This document shows positions 1 to 7,970 of a stretch of DNA of 64,000 nt, one piece after another. Source of the DNA: [Clostridium] hylemonae DSM 15053. Its GTDB lineage: Bacteria; Bacillota; Clostridia; Lachnospirales; Lachnospiraceae. The translations under genes were made by a program, and so were the position numbers. The notes under the pieces were generated by a model. That model saw nothing but the letters and a program-made list of their open reading frames with translations. It had not been told where the DNA came from and did not search any database. The stretch lies in assembly GCF_008281175.1 (NCBI RefSeq), contig NZ_CP036524.1, positions 1,178,001 to 1,242,000 on the forward strand, given 5' to 3'. Numbering within the stretch: position 1 is the stretch's first letter; each line of letters begins with the position of its first letter.

Positions 1-1
1 G

Positions 2-385
2 CCGGGGGCGATGGATATCATTGACTTTGCGCCGCCGGAGTCTGTCCCGGAAAAGTATTTGAACCGGAGATACGTCATGCACGTCTCTGCGCTGAAAGTC
101 GTGAGGACGTCGGCAGAAGAAAACAGGCATATGGGAAAGCTTATGGCAGAAAAGCTGAATCAGTCCCGGGGAAAAGTTGTGGTGGCCTTTCCGATGAGAG
201 GGCTGTCCGCCAATGATCATGAGGGAGCCGCGTTCTACGACCGGGAGGCAGATATGGCGCTGCTTGAGACGCTGGAGAGAAACTTAAGAGAGGATATACC
301 GGTCTGTAAATATGACTTCCACATCAACGATGAGGCATTTGCGGAGGAAGTGGCAAAACTTGTCCTAAACGTAATGCGGCGGTAA
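2..385 (+). CDS. Tm-1-like / UPF0261 family protein, C-terminal part (cut by window edge)
   Basis: Only the last 128 codons are present; the frame is already open at base 2 (Pro-Gly-Ala-Met), so the ATG at 11 is internal. The visible part has the C-terminal signature of the UPF0261/Tm-1-like ATP-binding family: a PG-x-D-x-x-x-F turn at the left edge, then FPMRGLSANDHEG, a FYDREAD segment and a DFHINDEAFAEEVA end. Members of this family often sit beside a TIM-barrel partner in sugar or aromatic-acid loci; their reaction is not well defined. Here it precedes a GntR repressor and a triosephosphate isomerase, which suggests a carbohydrate catabolism operon extending to the left. The family call is fairly secure; the function is unknown. 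Confidence 0.75.
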   Translation, partial: PGAMDIIDFAPPESVPEKYLNRRYVMHVSALKVVRTSAEENRHMGKLMAEKLNQSRGKVVVAFPMRGLSANDHEGAAFYDREADMALLETLERNLREDIPVCKYDFHINDEAFAEEVAKLVLNVMRR

Positions 386-452
386 ATATATGGAAATAAA
401 TGGAAAATTGTTGTAAGATGAATACAGAAAATGACAAGTCGGGGAGAAAGAT

Positions 453-1217
453 ATGGCGAACAAAAAAAGGAGTCAGTCTCTGTATTTTAAGATCAAAGAC
501 GATTTGAAGGAACAGATCATTTCCAGGCAGCTGAAGGCAGATGACCGCATCATGTCAGAGGCGGAGATATGCGAGCATTATAAGGTGAGCAGGATCACGG
601 CGAAGAGGGCGCTGGACGAACTTATGTGGGAAGGTTATATCACGAGGAAACCGGGGAAGGGCAGTTTTGTCACTTACCATGCGATCGAACATCTGCTGAA
701 CGGCTTCTACAGTATCAGTGAGGAGATACGCAGAAACGGTCTGATACCGTCGGTAAAGCTTTTGGAGTTCCTCGTCCTCAAGGTGGAAGATACGGTCGTA
801 TCGGAGGAACTAAAAGCAAGACTTGGGCTGTCGGGCAGTGACGGTGTGTATTATATAAGAAGACTCAGGCTCGCCAGTGACGAGATCATAGCACTGGAGA
901 CGTCCTACATTCCGGCGCAGGATTTCCCGGGTCTTGTAGAGACAGACCTGCAGAGAGGAGCAGCGCTCTATGCAGTGCTGCAGGCGAGATATGGCTGTGA
1001 ACCGGACAGAAGCCAGGAGTTGTTTTCCGCCCATATGGTGAGCAAGAAGGAAGCGCAGGCGCTCGGCGTCCGCCCGGAATCTGCGGCGCTGAAGGTCGTG
1101 AGGATATCCTACGCGGCCGACAGGCCCGTGGAATATACGGAACGGCTCTTCCGGGGCGACACATATACCTATAAGGTAGAACTTAAAAAACACAAGACGG
1201 CCGGTGAAAACGAATAG
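453..1217 (+). CDS. GntR family transcriptional regulator with UTRA effector domain
   Basis: A 254-residue repressor-type protein of the HutC/UTRA subfamily. Residues about 10-75 form the winged helix (MSEAEICEHYKVSRITAKRAL followed by a GKGSFV wing). Residues about 95-245 form the UTRA ligand-binding domain (SGSDGVYYIRRLRLA, ETSYIPAQDFPGL, VEYTERLFRGDTY). Such proteins bind a sugar phosphate or other small metabolite and release DNA. The ATG at 453 follows GGGGAG at a normal distance. It lies between the Tm-1-like gene and a triosephosphate isomerase, so it probably controls this local carbohydrate operon and perhaps the mgl genes; the effector cannot be read from the sequence. Confidence 0.9.
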   Translation: MANKKRSQSLYFKIKDDLKEQIISRQLKADDRIMSEAEICEHYKVSRITAKRALDELMWEGYITRKPGKGSFVTYHAIEHLLNGFYSISEEIRRNGLIPSVKLLEFLVLKVEDTVVSEELKARLGLSGSDGVYYIRRLRLASDEIIALETSYIPAQDFPGLVETDLQRGAALYAVLQARYGCEPDRSQELFSAHMVSKKEAQALGVRPESAALKVVRISYAADRPVEYTERLFRGDTYTYKVELKKHKTAGENE

Positions 1218-1230
1218 CCGGCCATGTGAG

Positions 1231-1267
1231 GCAGAGGAGGGGAGTATATCCCTCCTCTGCTTTCTTT
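1231..1267 (+). terminator. Rho-independent terminator after the GntR gene
   Basis: An 11-bp perfect stem (GCAGAGGAGGG at 1231-1241 with CCCTCCTCTGC at 1250-1260) is followed by TTTCTTTATT. It lies 13 bases past the GntR stop codon and before the isomerase gene, so the isomerase may be read through at a reduced level or have its own promoter. Confidence 0.8.
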
Positions 1268-1310
1268 ATTGGAACGTATACGGCAGAACATTTAAAGAGA
1301 AGGAGCAGTG

Positions 1311-2084
1311 ATGGAATATATGAAAACAAATAAAATCGTTATAGGAAACTGGAAAATGAATAAGAGTATCCGGGAATCAGCCGCTTGCGCAAAGGAACTG
1401 CTGGACGCAAGGTATGATCTTACTTCTGTTAAAAGTACGGACATCGTATTGACGCCGTCTTTTCTGGCATTAAATGAAGTAAAGAAGGTATGCGCAGGAA
1501 GAAACGGCATCTCGCTCGGAGCGCAGGACGTGTACTGGGGGACGGGAAATTACTGCGGCGCTGTCTCAGCCAAAATGCTGTCGGAGGTGTGCAGTTACGC
1601 GTTCGCCGGGCATTCCGAGCGGCGGATGCATTTTAATGACACGGATGAGATCGTAAACCGGAAGGTGAAGGCATGTATCGAAGCAGGCATCACGCCGATC
1701 TTCTGCATCGGCGAAGATGAAGAGGCAAACAACGCCGGAAAGACGAAAGAAGTTATCAGGCGTCAGATAGAGTCAGGTCTTGCGGGGGTGAGACCGTGTG
1801 AGATGGTCGTACTCTATGAGCCGGTGTGGGCTCTGGGCACGGGAAGGACTCCATGTACAGAGGATACAGAGGAAATCATGCGCTTTGTGAGAGAGATTCT
1901 TCATGAGCTGTTCGGCGCCGGGGCAGGCAGGGGGATAAGGGCGGTATATGCAGGGAGCGTCCGCCCGGAAAATGCGGCCGCATATGCGCGCCTGCCGCAT
2001 GTAGACGGAGTGGCCGTCGGTACGGCGAGCCTCAGCGCAGAGAAGCTGGCTGCTATTATCCATGCCGTTGACAGGGCAGTTTGA
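1311..2084 (+). CDS. tpiA: Triosephosphate isomerase
   Basis: A 257-residue TIM-barrel enzyme interconverting dihydroxyacetone phosphate and glyceraldehyde 3-phosphate, or a related tetrulose/pentulose phosphate. Counting from the ATG at 1311, catalytic residues are present: Lys15 in NWKMN, His101 in GHSERR and Glu170 in YEPVWALGTG, with the phosphate loop in YAGSVRP. An in-frame GTG at 1308 is adjacent, but AAGGAG at 1300-1305 is better spaced for the ATG at 1311; the ATG at 1320 is another option. It is not in the usual gap-pgk-tpi cluster. It sits beside a GntR regulator and a sugar transporter, as do TIM paralogues for erythritol-type sugar phosphates such as EryH, so a specialised substrate is possible. 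Confidence 0.9.
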   Translation: MEYMKTNKIVIGNWKMNKSIRESAACAKELLDARYDLTSVKSTDIVLTPSFLALNEVKKVCAGRNGISLGAQDVYWGTGNYCGAVSAKMLSEVCSYAFAGHSERRMHFNDTDEIVNRKVKACIEAGITPIFCIGEDEEANNAGKTKEVIRRQIESGLAGVRPCEMVVLYEPVWALGTGRTPCTEDTEEIMRFVREILHELFGAGAGRGIRAVYAGSVRPENAAAYARLPHVDGVAVGTASLSAEKLAAIIHAVDRAV

Positions 2085-2297
2085 CCGGAAAAAGATCAAG
2101 AAAATATAAGCATGCTGAAACAAAAGTGAAATATGCACAAAAAAAGATGTAAAAATATGTGTATTATGTATAAAGCGCATAAGAAAATCGATACTACACA
2201 GAAAAATATTGTATATATTAGTAAATTCCGATCCCGTATACTGTAACCATGTCAGATGTGAGGTCACTCACGAGAAAAATATGGAGGAGGAAATGTA

Positions 2298-3383
2298 ATG
2301 AAAAAAGAAAGAGTAACAAGATTGCTGGCGGCAGGGCTGGCAGTGATGATGGTTGCAGGAATGGCAACCGGGTGCAGAAAAAGCGACAGTGGTTCTTCTG
2401 ACGGAGACAAAGACAAAAAAGAGGCGTCCTCAGACGTGCTGATCGGTTCAGCTATCTACAAATTTGACGACACATTTATGACAGGTGTCCGTACAGCCAT
2501 GACAGATCAGGCAAAAGAGTCCAAAGTAGAACTGGAGCTGGTGGATTCACAGAACAAGCAGGCGACACAGAATGAGCAGGTGGATACATTTATCACCAAA
2601 GGTGTCAATGCTCTGGCGATAAACCCGGTAGACCGTACCGCTGCAGCGCCTATCATTGAGAAGGCCAAGGCAAAAGACCTTCCGATCGTATTCCTCAACC
2701 GTGAGCCGGAAGAGGCAGACATGCAGAGCTACGATAAGGTATGGTATGTTGGAGCCAAAGCAGAGCAGTCAGGAACACTTTCAGGAGAGATCATTGCCGA
2801 TTTCTTCAAAGCACATCCGGAAGCAGACAAGAACGGCGACGGAACGATCCAGTACGTAATGCTTCAGGGCGAGCCGGGACATCAGGATGCAACGCTCCGT
2901 ACAGAATATTCCGTTAAAGCGATCGAAGAAGCAGGATTCAAGACAGAGAAGCTTGCGGCAGATACAGCGATGTGGGATAAGGCAAAGGCAACAGACCTGA
3001 TGAAAGCATTTATCACAGGCCAGGGACTTGACAAGATCGAAGCAGTTCTCTGCAACAATGACGATATGGCACTCGGCGCTATCGAGGCGCTGAAGGCTGA
3101 AGGATACAACAAAGACAGCAGCGACCTTACAAAATACATCCCTGTTGTCGGCGTAGACGCTACAGCGCCGGCTCTTGAAGCCATGAAGGAAGGCTCTCTT
3201 CTCGGAACAGTCCTTAACGATGCAGACAACCAGGGCAAGGCTACAGTTAATGTTGCGGTTGCAGCAGTAAACGGAGATGAGATTAACGAAGAAAACGTCG
3301 GCTATCCTATAACAGACGGAAAATATGTATGGATCGACTATGTAAAAGTTACAGAAGATAATTACCAGGATTATATGAAATAG
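2298..3383 (+). CDS. mglB: Galactose/glucose-binding lipoprotein of the Mgl ABC transporter
   Basis: A 361-residue solute-binding lipoprotein. The signal peptide ends in a lipobox with Cys26 (MATGC), so it should be tethered outside the membrane. After a Ser/Asp/Lys linker, the periplasmic-binding fold carries the ligand residues known in E. coli MglB: Asp58 and Phe60 (DDTF), Asn134 (NREP), His195-Asp197-Arg201 (GHQDATLR), Trp226, the NND near 253-255, Asp287 and Asn307. The calcium loop DKNGDGTIQ (177-185) is also present. A strong GGAGGAGG site precedes the ATG. It is first in an mglB-A-C operon; a weak hairpin after it could give excess binding protein. D-galactose or D-glucose is the most likely ligand. 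Confidence 0.93.
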   Translation: MKKERVTRLLAAGLAVMMVAGMATGCRKSDSGSSDGDKDKKEASSDVLIGSAIYKFDDTFMTGVRTAMTDQAKESKVELELVDSQNKQATQNEQVDTFITKGVNALAINPVDRTAAAPIIEKAKAKDLPIVFLNREPEEADMQSYDKVWYVGAKAEQSGTLSGEIIADFFKAHPEADKNGDGTIQYVMLQGEPGHQDATLRTEYSVKAIEEAGFKTEKLAADTAMWDKAKATDLMKAFITGQGLDKIEAVLCNNDDMALGAIEALKAEGYNKDSSDLTKYIPVVGVDATAPALEAMKEGSLLGTVLNDADNQGKATVNVAVAAVNGDEINEENVGYPITDGKYVWIDYVKVTEDNYQDYMK

Positions 3384-3410
3384 CAGCAGCGCGTTGAGCA
3401 AATAACCATA

Positions 3411-3430
3411 GGGGTGGAGTATTCCGCCCC
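3411..3430 (+). terminator. Intercistronic stem-loop between mglB and mglA
   Basis: GGGGTGGA (3411-3418) pairs with TCCGCCCC (3423-3430), allowing one T-G pair, around a 4-base loop. No T-run follows, so it is probably not a full terminator. Similar hairpins after binding-protein genes stabilise upstream mRNA or attenuate read-through, giving more binding protein than ATPase. Confidence 0.5.
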
Positions 3431-3457
3431 GATTGGTTGTAAAGGAGGAGTGATGAC

Positions 3458-4957
3458 ATGGGAGAATATGTACTGGAAATGAACAATATCACGAAAGTGT
3501 TTCCAGGTGTCAAGGCTCTTGATAATGTCAGTCTGAAAGTAAGGCCCGGCAGCGTCCACGCTTTGATGGGGGAAAATGGAGCCGGCAAGTCTACGTTGAT
3601 GAAATGTTTGTTTGGAATCTACCATGAAGATGGCGGAGAGATTATTCTGGATGGAAGACCTGAAAAGATCATGACATCCAAGCAGGCACTCGACCTGGGC
3701 GTGTCTATGATTCATCAGGAACTGCATCCGATCCGGTTCAGGCCGGTCATGGAAAATATATGGCTTGGCAGATTCCCGATGAGAGGAATTGCGGTCGATA
3801 AAAAGGCCATGATCGAGAAGACGAAAGAGTTGTTTAAAGAAGTAGATCTGGATATAAACCCGGAAGTATTAGCAGGAACGTTATCTGCCTCTAATCTCCA
3901 GCTCGTTGAGATTGCAAAGGCAGTTAGTTATAATTCTAAAATCATTATTATGGATGAGCCGACCTCATCTCTGACGGATAACGAGACGCAGCATCTCTTT
4001 AAGATCATCCGCCAGCTTCAGGAGAAGGGGTGTGCGATCATCTATATTTCCCACAAAATGGAAGAAATATTAAAGATCGCCGACGAGGTCACCATCATGA
4101 GAGACGGACAGTATGTCGGCACATGGGATGCCGGAGAGCTGACGACAGACCTGATCATAAACCGTATGGTAGGAAGGGATATGACAAACCGTTTCCCGCC
4201 GAAAGAATACAGCCCTCTAAAGGAGACGGTACTGAAAGTGGAGAAGCTCTCTTCTCCGCTGCCGAAGTCGTTCCAGGATGTCAGCTTTGAACTGAAAAAA
4301 GGTGAGATACTCGGCATCGGAGGACTGGTGGGAGCGCAGAGGACCGAGCTTGTGGAGGCAATATTCGGCCTGAGGGAGATCGTATCCGGCCAAATAGAAA
4401 AAGACGGAACACCGCTCAGGATAAAATCGCCGCGGGATGCCATCCGCGAGAATATCGCACTGCTCACAGAAGAGAGAAGAGCGACAGGTATCTTCGGCAT
4501 CCTGTCGGTGATGGATAATACAGTCATCGTAAACCAGAGAGCGTACGCCCACGGCGGGGTGCTTCGCGACAGGGAGCGGCTGAAGGCAGCGGAAGCGTCC
4601 AATGCCGAGCTTCGCACGAAGACGCCAAACATGGATGAACATATGGAGAATCTGTCAGGCGGTAACCAGCAGAAAGTGCTGCTCGCCCGCTGGCTGCTGA
4701 CAGACCCGGATATACTCATTCTGGATGAGCCTACACGAGGCATCGACGTAGGAGCAAAATATGAGATATATACGATCATGCATAAGCTTGTCAAACAGGG
4801 CAAATCCATCATCATGATATCTTCGGAGATGCCCGAACTGCTCGGAATGTCAGACAGGATCATGGTGATGTGCGAGGGACGTGTTACCGGTTTCCTTGAT
4901 GCCAAGGAGGCAGATTCCGTACAGGTCATGAACTACGCAACCAAGTTTATGAAATAG
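3458..4957 (+). CDS. mglA: Galactose/methyl galactoside ABC transporter ATP-binding protein
   Basis: A 499-residue sugar-class (CUT2) ATPase with two fused ABC domains. Domain 1 has Walker A GENGAGKS (38-45), a signature region near TLSASNLQLVEIAKA and Walker B IIIMDEPTSSL. Domain 2 has the degenerate Walker A typical of MglA/RbsA (GIGGLVGAQRTE), signature LSGGNQQK and Walker B ILILDEPTRGIDVG. It energises uptake through MglC of sugar delivered by MglB. The ATG at 3458 has AAAGGAGG upstream. Only the first site is expected to be fully competent for hydrolysis, as in its relatives. Confidence 0.95.
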   Translation: MGEYVLEMNNITKVFPGVKALDNVSLKVRPGSVHALMGENGAGKSTLMKCLFGIYHEDGGEIILDGRPEKIMTSKQALDLGVSMIHQELHPIRFRPVMENIWLGRFPMRGIAVDKKAMIEKTKELFKEVDLDINPEVLAGTLSASNLQLVEIAKAVSYNSKIIIMDEPTSSLTDNETQHLFKIIRQLQEKGCAIIYISHKMEEILKIADEVTIMRDGQYVGTWDAGELTTDLIINRMVGRDMTNRFPPKEYSPLKETVLKVEKLSSPLPKSFQDVSFELKKGEILGIGGLVGAQRTELVEAIFGLREIVSGQIEKDGTPLRIKSPRDAIRENIALLTEERRATGIFGILSVMDNTVIVNQRAYAHGGVLRDRERLKAAEASNAELRTKTPNMDEHMENLSGGNQQKVLLARWLLTDPDILILDEPTRGIDVGAKYEIYTIMHKLVKQGKSIIMISSEMPELLGMSDRIMVMCEGRVTGFLDAKEADSVQVMNYATKFMK

Positions 4958-4986
4958 GATTTATAGGAAAGAGAGGGATTACATAT

Positions 4987-6216
4987 ATGCAGAACAAAGG
5001 AAAAGTAGTTGCCCGCGATAAATATGGGGTGACATTTATAGGAATTGGCATCGCAGCGGTCGTGCTGGGGCTCGTATTGTACTATTTCCTGGATCCCGGC
5101 GTATTTTATGACCTGGGTCTGTATGTGATAATGGTGGGCGCGGCTGCTCTTATATATGGACTAAGACAGCGGTTTGCCAGACAATATAAAGGAATTGCCG
5201 TAGAGCTGTCCGCAAATACGGGAAAGAGGTTTCTGACGAACAATGCCATTATGATAGCGCTTCTGCTCATGATCATCGTCATTATGATCATACAGCCAAG
5301 ATTTATGCAGCTTGCGGTGCTTCTTGACATACTGACACAGTCGTCCACAAAGATGATCGTCGCGCTCGGTATCAGCTTTACGCTTTTGATAGCAGGTACG
5401 GACCTTTCGGCAGGACGTATGGTAGGTCTGGCGGCGGTCGTATCCACTTCCATGCTGCAGACAGCGGATTATGCCAACAGATTCTTCCCTGACCTGCCGC
5501 ATATGGTGCTCATAGTTCCGATCATCGTGGCAGTCATTGCCTGTTCGCTCTTCGGTATACTGAACGGATTTCTCGTCGCAAAGTATGACATGCATCCGTT
5601 TATAGCGACATTGGCAGTGCAGGTAATCGTATATGGGGCAAACTCCCTTTACTTTGACATGGAGCCGAACAAATCACAGCCTATCGGCGGGGTGCGCCCT
5701 GACTTTGTGCTCCTTGGCCAGAAGAAGCTGTTCCAGATTGGAGATTTCCCGGGAATATCTGTCCTTGTACCGATCGCCATCGCGTTTGTTATCCTCATCT
5801 GGTTCATTCTGAATAAGACAGTGTTCGGAAAAAATGTGTACGCCATCGGAGGCAACAGGGAAGCCGCGATCGTATCCGGCGTAAATGTGTTCAGGACGAT
5901 CATGTGTATCTTCATTCTGGCTTCCGTGCTGTACGGTGTTGCAGGTGTGCTGGAAGCCGCGCGTACCGCGGGGGCGACGAACAACTACGGCAACGGGTAT
6001 GAGCTTGACGCCATCGCGGCCTGCGTTGTGGGCGGTGTTTCACTGAACGGCGGCGTCGGCAAGGTGAGCGGTATTGTAAGCGGTGTTCTGATATTTACAG
6101 TTATACAGTACGGACTGCAGTTTATCGCGGTGAGTCCGATGTGGCAGCAGGTCATCAAAGGAATCATCATAGCGATAGCTGTTGCGATCGACTTGTCAAA
6201 GTACAGAAAGAAATAG
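4987..6216 (+). CDS. mglC: Galactose/methyl galactoside ABC transporter permease
   Basis: A 409-residue integral membrane permease of the RbsC/MglC family. The polar N-terminal 10 residues lead into two hydrophobic helices near 15-55. After a basic loop come roughly eight further helices, with the family motifs GTDLSAGRMVGLAA, NGFLVAKYDMHPFIATL, GNREAAIVSGV and AACVVGGVSLNGGVG. At about 410 residues it is longer than E. coli MglC (about 336), the extra length being the N-terminal helical pair, as is common in clostridia. It is 29 bases after mglA and is the last gene before a terminator hairpin. Confidence 0.93.
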   Translation: MQNKGKVVARDKYGVTFIGIGIAAVVLGLVLYYFLDPGVFYDLGLYVIMVGAAALIYGLRQRFARQYKGIAVELSANTGKRFLTNNAIMIALLLMIIVIMIIQPRFMQLAVLLDILTQSSTKMIVALGISFTLLIAGTDLSAGRMVGLAAVVSTSMLQTADYANRFFPDLPHMVLIVPIIVAVIACSLFGILNGFLVAKYDMHPFIATLAVQVIVYGANSLYFDMEPNKSQPIGGVRPDFVLLGQKKLFQIGDFPGISVLVPIAIAFVILIWFILNKTVFGKNVYAIGGNREAAIVSGVNVFRTIMCIFILASVLYGVAGVLEAARTAGATNNYGNGYELDAIAACVVGGVSLNGGVGKVSGIVSGVLIFTVIQYGLQFIAVSPMWQQVIKGIIIAIAVAIDLSKYRKK

Positions 6217-6225
6217 AGCGAAGCT

Positions 6226-6242
6226 TATATTGTGACAATATA
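6226..6242. promoter_or_regulatory. Perfect 17-bp palindrome overlapping the -35 of the yesN promoter
   Basis: TATATTGT-G-ACAATATA is a perfect 8-1-8 inverted repeat. It covers the -35 hexamer of the promoter just upstream of the response-regulator gene, a position typical of a repressor or activator operator. A half-similar AATATTGTATATATTA occurs at about 2205-2220 upstream of mglB. The binding protein is unknown. Confidence 0.6.
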
Positions 6243-6258
6243 CAAAAACTGCTATAAT
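6230..6258 (+). promoter_or_regulatory. Predicted SigA promoter for the yesN-yesM operon
   Basis: TTGTGA (6230-6235), 17-base spacer, TATAAT (6253-6258), with an extended -10 TG one base before it. The -10 lies inside the left arm of the terminator stem that closes the mgl operon, so promoter and terminator overlap. Confidence 0.7.
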
Positions 6259-6284
6259 AAACTTAGTTTGTTATAGCAGTTTTT
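6244..6284 (+). terminator. Terminator of the mglBAC operon
   Basis: A 14-bp perfect stem (AAAAACTGCTATAA at 6244-6257 with TTATAGCAGTTTTT at 6271-6284) with a 13-base loop; the right arm ends in five T. The symmetry would let it act on either strand. Confidence 0.8.
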
Positions 6285-6325
6285 GAAGCATTTATCATTA
6301 ATATCAACATACCGGGGAGGAAATG

Positions 6326-7960
6326 ATGGAGTATTACAAGATATTATTAGTGGATGACGAATTGGAGATTCGTGACGGAATGATTCAAAAACTGGACTGG
6401 CACAAGCTTGGGTATGACGTGGCAGCCGCCGCGGAGAACGGTGTTGAGGCGCTGGAAAAGGCGGAACAGGTCCAGCCGGACGTGATCATGACTGATATCC
6501 GCATGCCGTTTATGGACGGACTGGAGTTTATCGGGAAGGTGATCGAGCTGCGCCCGGCTGTGAAAATAATCGTATTTTCGGGCTTTGACGATTTTGAATA
6601 TGCTCAGAAGGCGATCAACCTCGGGGTGGAAGAATATATATTAAAGCCTGTTTCGGCCAGACAGCTGGAGCAGTCCCTTGTCAGGCTGAAGAGCAAGATG
6701 GACGAAGAACTGGAGCAGAAGAGAAATATCGACCTGCTCCGAAGAAGCTATGAAGACAGCTTCCCGATACTGAAGGAACAGTTTTTTGTCAGTGTGATAG
6801 AAGGACGTATGCTTCCGAGGCAGATCGAACAGTGGCTGAATCAGTATAAACTGTCTTTTGTGTCCCGCTATAAAGTAGTGGCAGTGCTGTCGGCAGGCGA
6901 CAACTCATTTCCCGGCGGCAGAAAAAACGACTTTGCGGGAAGTGAAGAACTTATTCCGATCGCTGTCAGGAAGACGGCGGAAGATATCGTGGGAAAATAC
7001 CATGAACTGCACAGCTTTTTTTATTCCAATTATATCGTGCTTGTGGTTGCGCTGGAGTGGGAATCGCAGATATCACTTTTGTGCCAGGAGGTCAACGAGG
7101 CCTGCCGGGAAGGCTGCCGTATTACTTCTTCAGATGTCACTGCCGGGATCGGCGGTATCTATACACGGTGGGAGGAGCTTAAATATTCCTTCAAAGAGGC
7201 GGAAAACGCGCTGGAATACAGCACGCTGCTCCGGAAAGAAGGACGGCTTGCAGCGTACATAAAGGATGTGGAGCCGGAGGATACGACATCCAGACTCCAG
7301 CTGGAAGAACAAGATGAGAGGCTGCTTCTGAATGCGATCAAAGGCAACAATTGTGACAAGGTGCGCAGCCAGATCGAGCGGTTCTTTGCGAGGCTTGAGC
7401 AGGCGAGCCTGCCGTTTTACCAGTATCAGATGTATATCATGGAGATATTTACAGTGATCATGAAGCTCGTTAATGTCTATCAGCTTGATACAAAAGCAGT
7501 GTTTGACGGGGAGACAAATTACATATCTGCCGTGCTAGGCCTTCATTCCCTGGAGGAGATCAAGAACTGGTTCATCACGACCTGCGGCAGGGTGAGCCGG
7601 CTCATACAGAAAGAAAGGACAGATACGGGGGAAAAGCTCATTGAGAAAGCAAAGCAGTATGTGGAAGAAAATTACACAGATGCGGAACTGTCGGTGGAAT
7701 CGCTCTGTGACAACCTTCATATAAGCCCGGCTTATTTTTCTACGATATTTAAAAAGGAGACCGGAGTAAACTTTATATCCTATCTCACGGATATGCGCAT
7801 GGAACATGCCATGAAGCTTCTCGACACGACAGATGACAAAACATACATGATCGCTGCCAAGTCAGGCTATGCGGAACCAAATTATTTCAGTTATGCATTT
7901 AAAAAGCATGTGGGGATGTCTCCGTCTAAATACAGGAAACGGCTGGAAGAACAGGACTGA
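6326..7960 (+). CDS. YesN-type response regulator (REC + AraC DNA-binding)
   Basis: A response regulator of about 544 residues. Residues 1-120 form the receiver (LVDDELEIRDG, phospho-acceptor Asp in MTDIRMPFMDG, Lys in YILKPVS). A long middle linker of about 300 residues follows. Residues about 440-540 hold two AraC helix-turn-helix motifs (LSVESLCDNLHISPAYFSTIFKKETG and AAKSGYAEPNYFSYAFKKHVG). Two ATGs, at 6323 and 6326, are adjacent; GGGGAGG at 6314-6320 is better spaced for 6326. It is the natural partner of the YesM-type kinase immediately downstream and most likely activates the mgl genes. Confidence 0.93.
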   Translation: MEYYKILLVDDELEIRDGMIQKLDWHKLGYDVAAAAENGVEALEKAEQVQPDVIMTDIRMPFMDGLEFIGKVIELRPAVKIIVFSGFDDFEYAQKAINLGVEEYILKPVSARQLEQSLVRLKSKMDEELEQKRNIDLLRRSYEDSFPILKEQFFVSVIEGRMLPRQIEQWLNQYKLSFVSRYKVVAVLSAGDNSFPGGRKNDFAGSEELIPIAVRKTAEDIVGKYHELHSFFYSNYIVLVVALEWESQISLLCQEVNEACREGCRITSSDVTAGIGGIYTRWEELKYSFKEAENALEYSTLLRKEGRLAAYIKDVEPEDTTSRLQLEEQDERLLLNAIKGNNCDKVRSQIERFFARLEQASLPFYQYQMYIMEIFTVIMKLVNVYQLDTKAVFDGETNYISAVLGLHSLEEIKNWFITTCGRVSRLIQKERTDTGEKLIEKAKQYVEENYTDAELSVESLCDNLHISPAYFSTIFKKETGVNFISYLTDMRMEHAMKLLDTTDDKTYMIAAKSGYAEPNYFSYAFKKHVGMSPSKYRKRLEEQD

Positions 7961-7970
7961 AAAAGAGATT

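Noticed and set aside
2190-2210. Possible CcpA (cre) site upstream of mglB around AAAATCGATACTACA
   Set aside because: Only the left half fits the cre consensus; the right half fails at two fixed positions, so it is not reported as a site.
2209-2242. Promoter TTGTAT...TATACT upstream of mglB
   Set aside because: The spacer would be 22 bases, too long for a normal SigA promoter; the true mglB promoter could not be placed in the 213-base gap.
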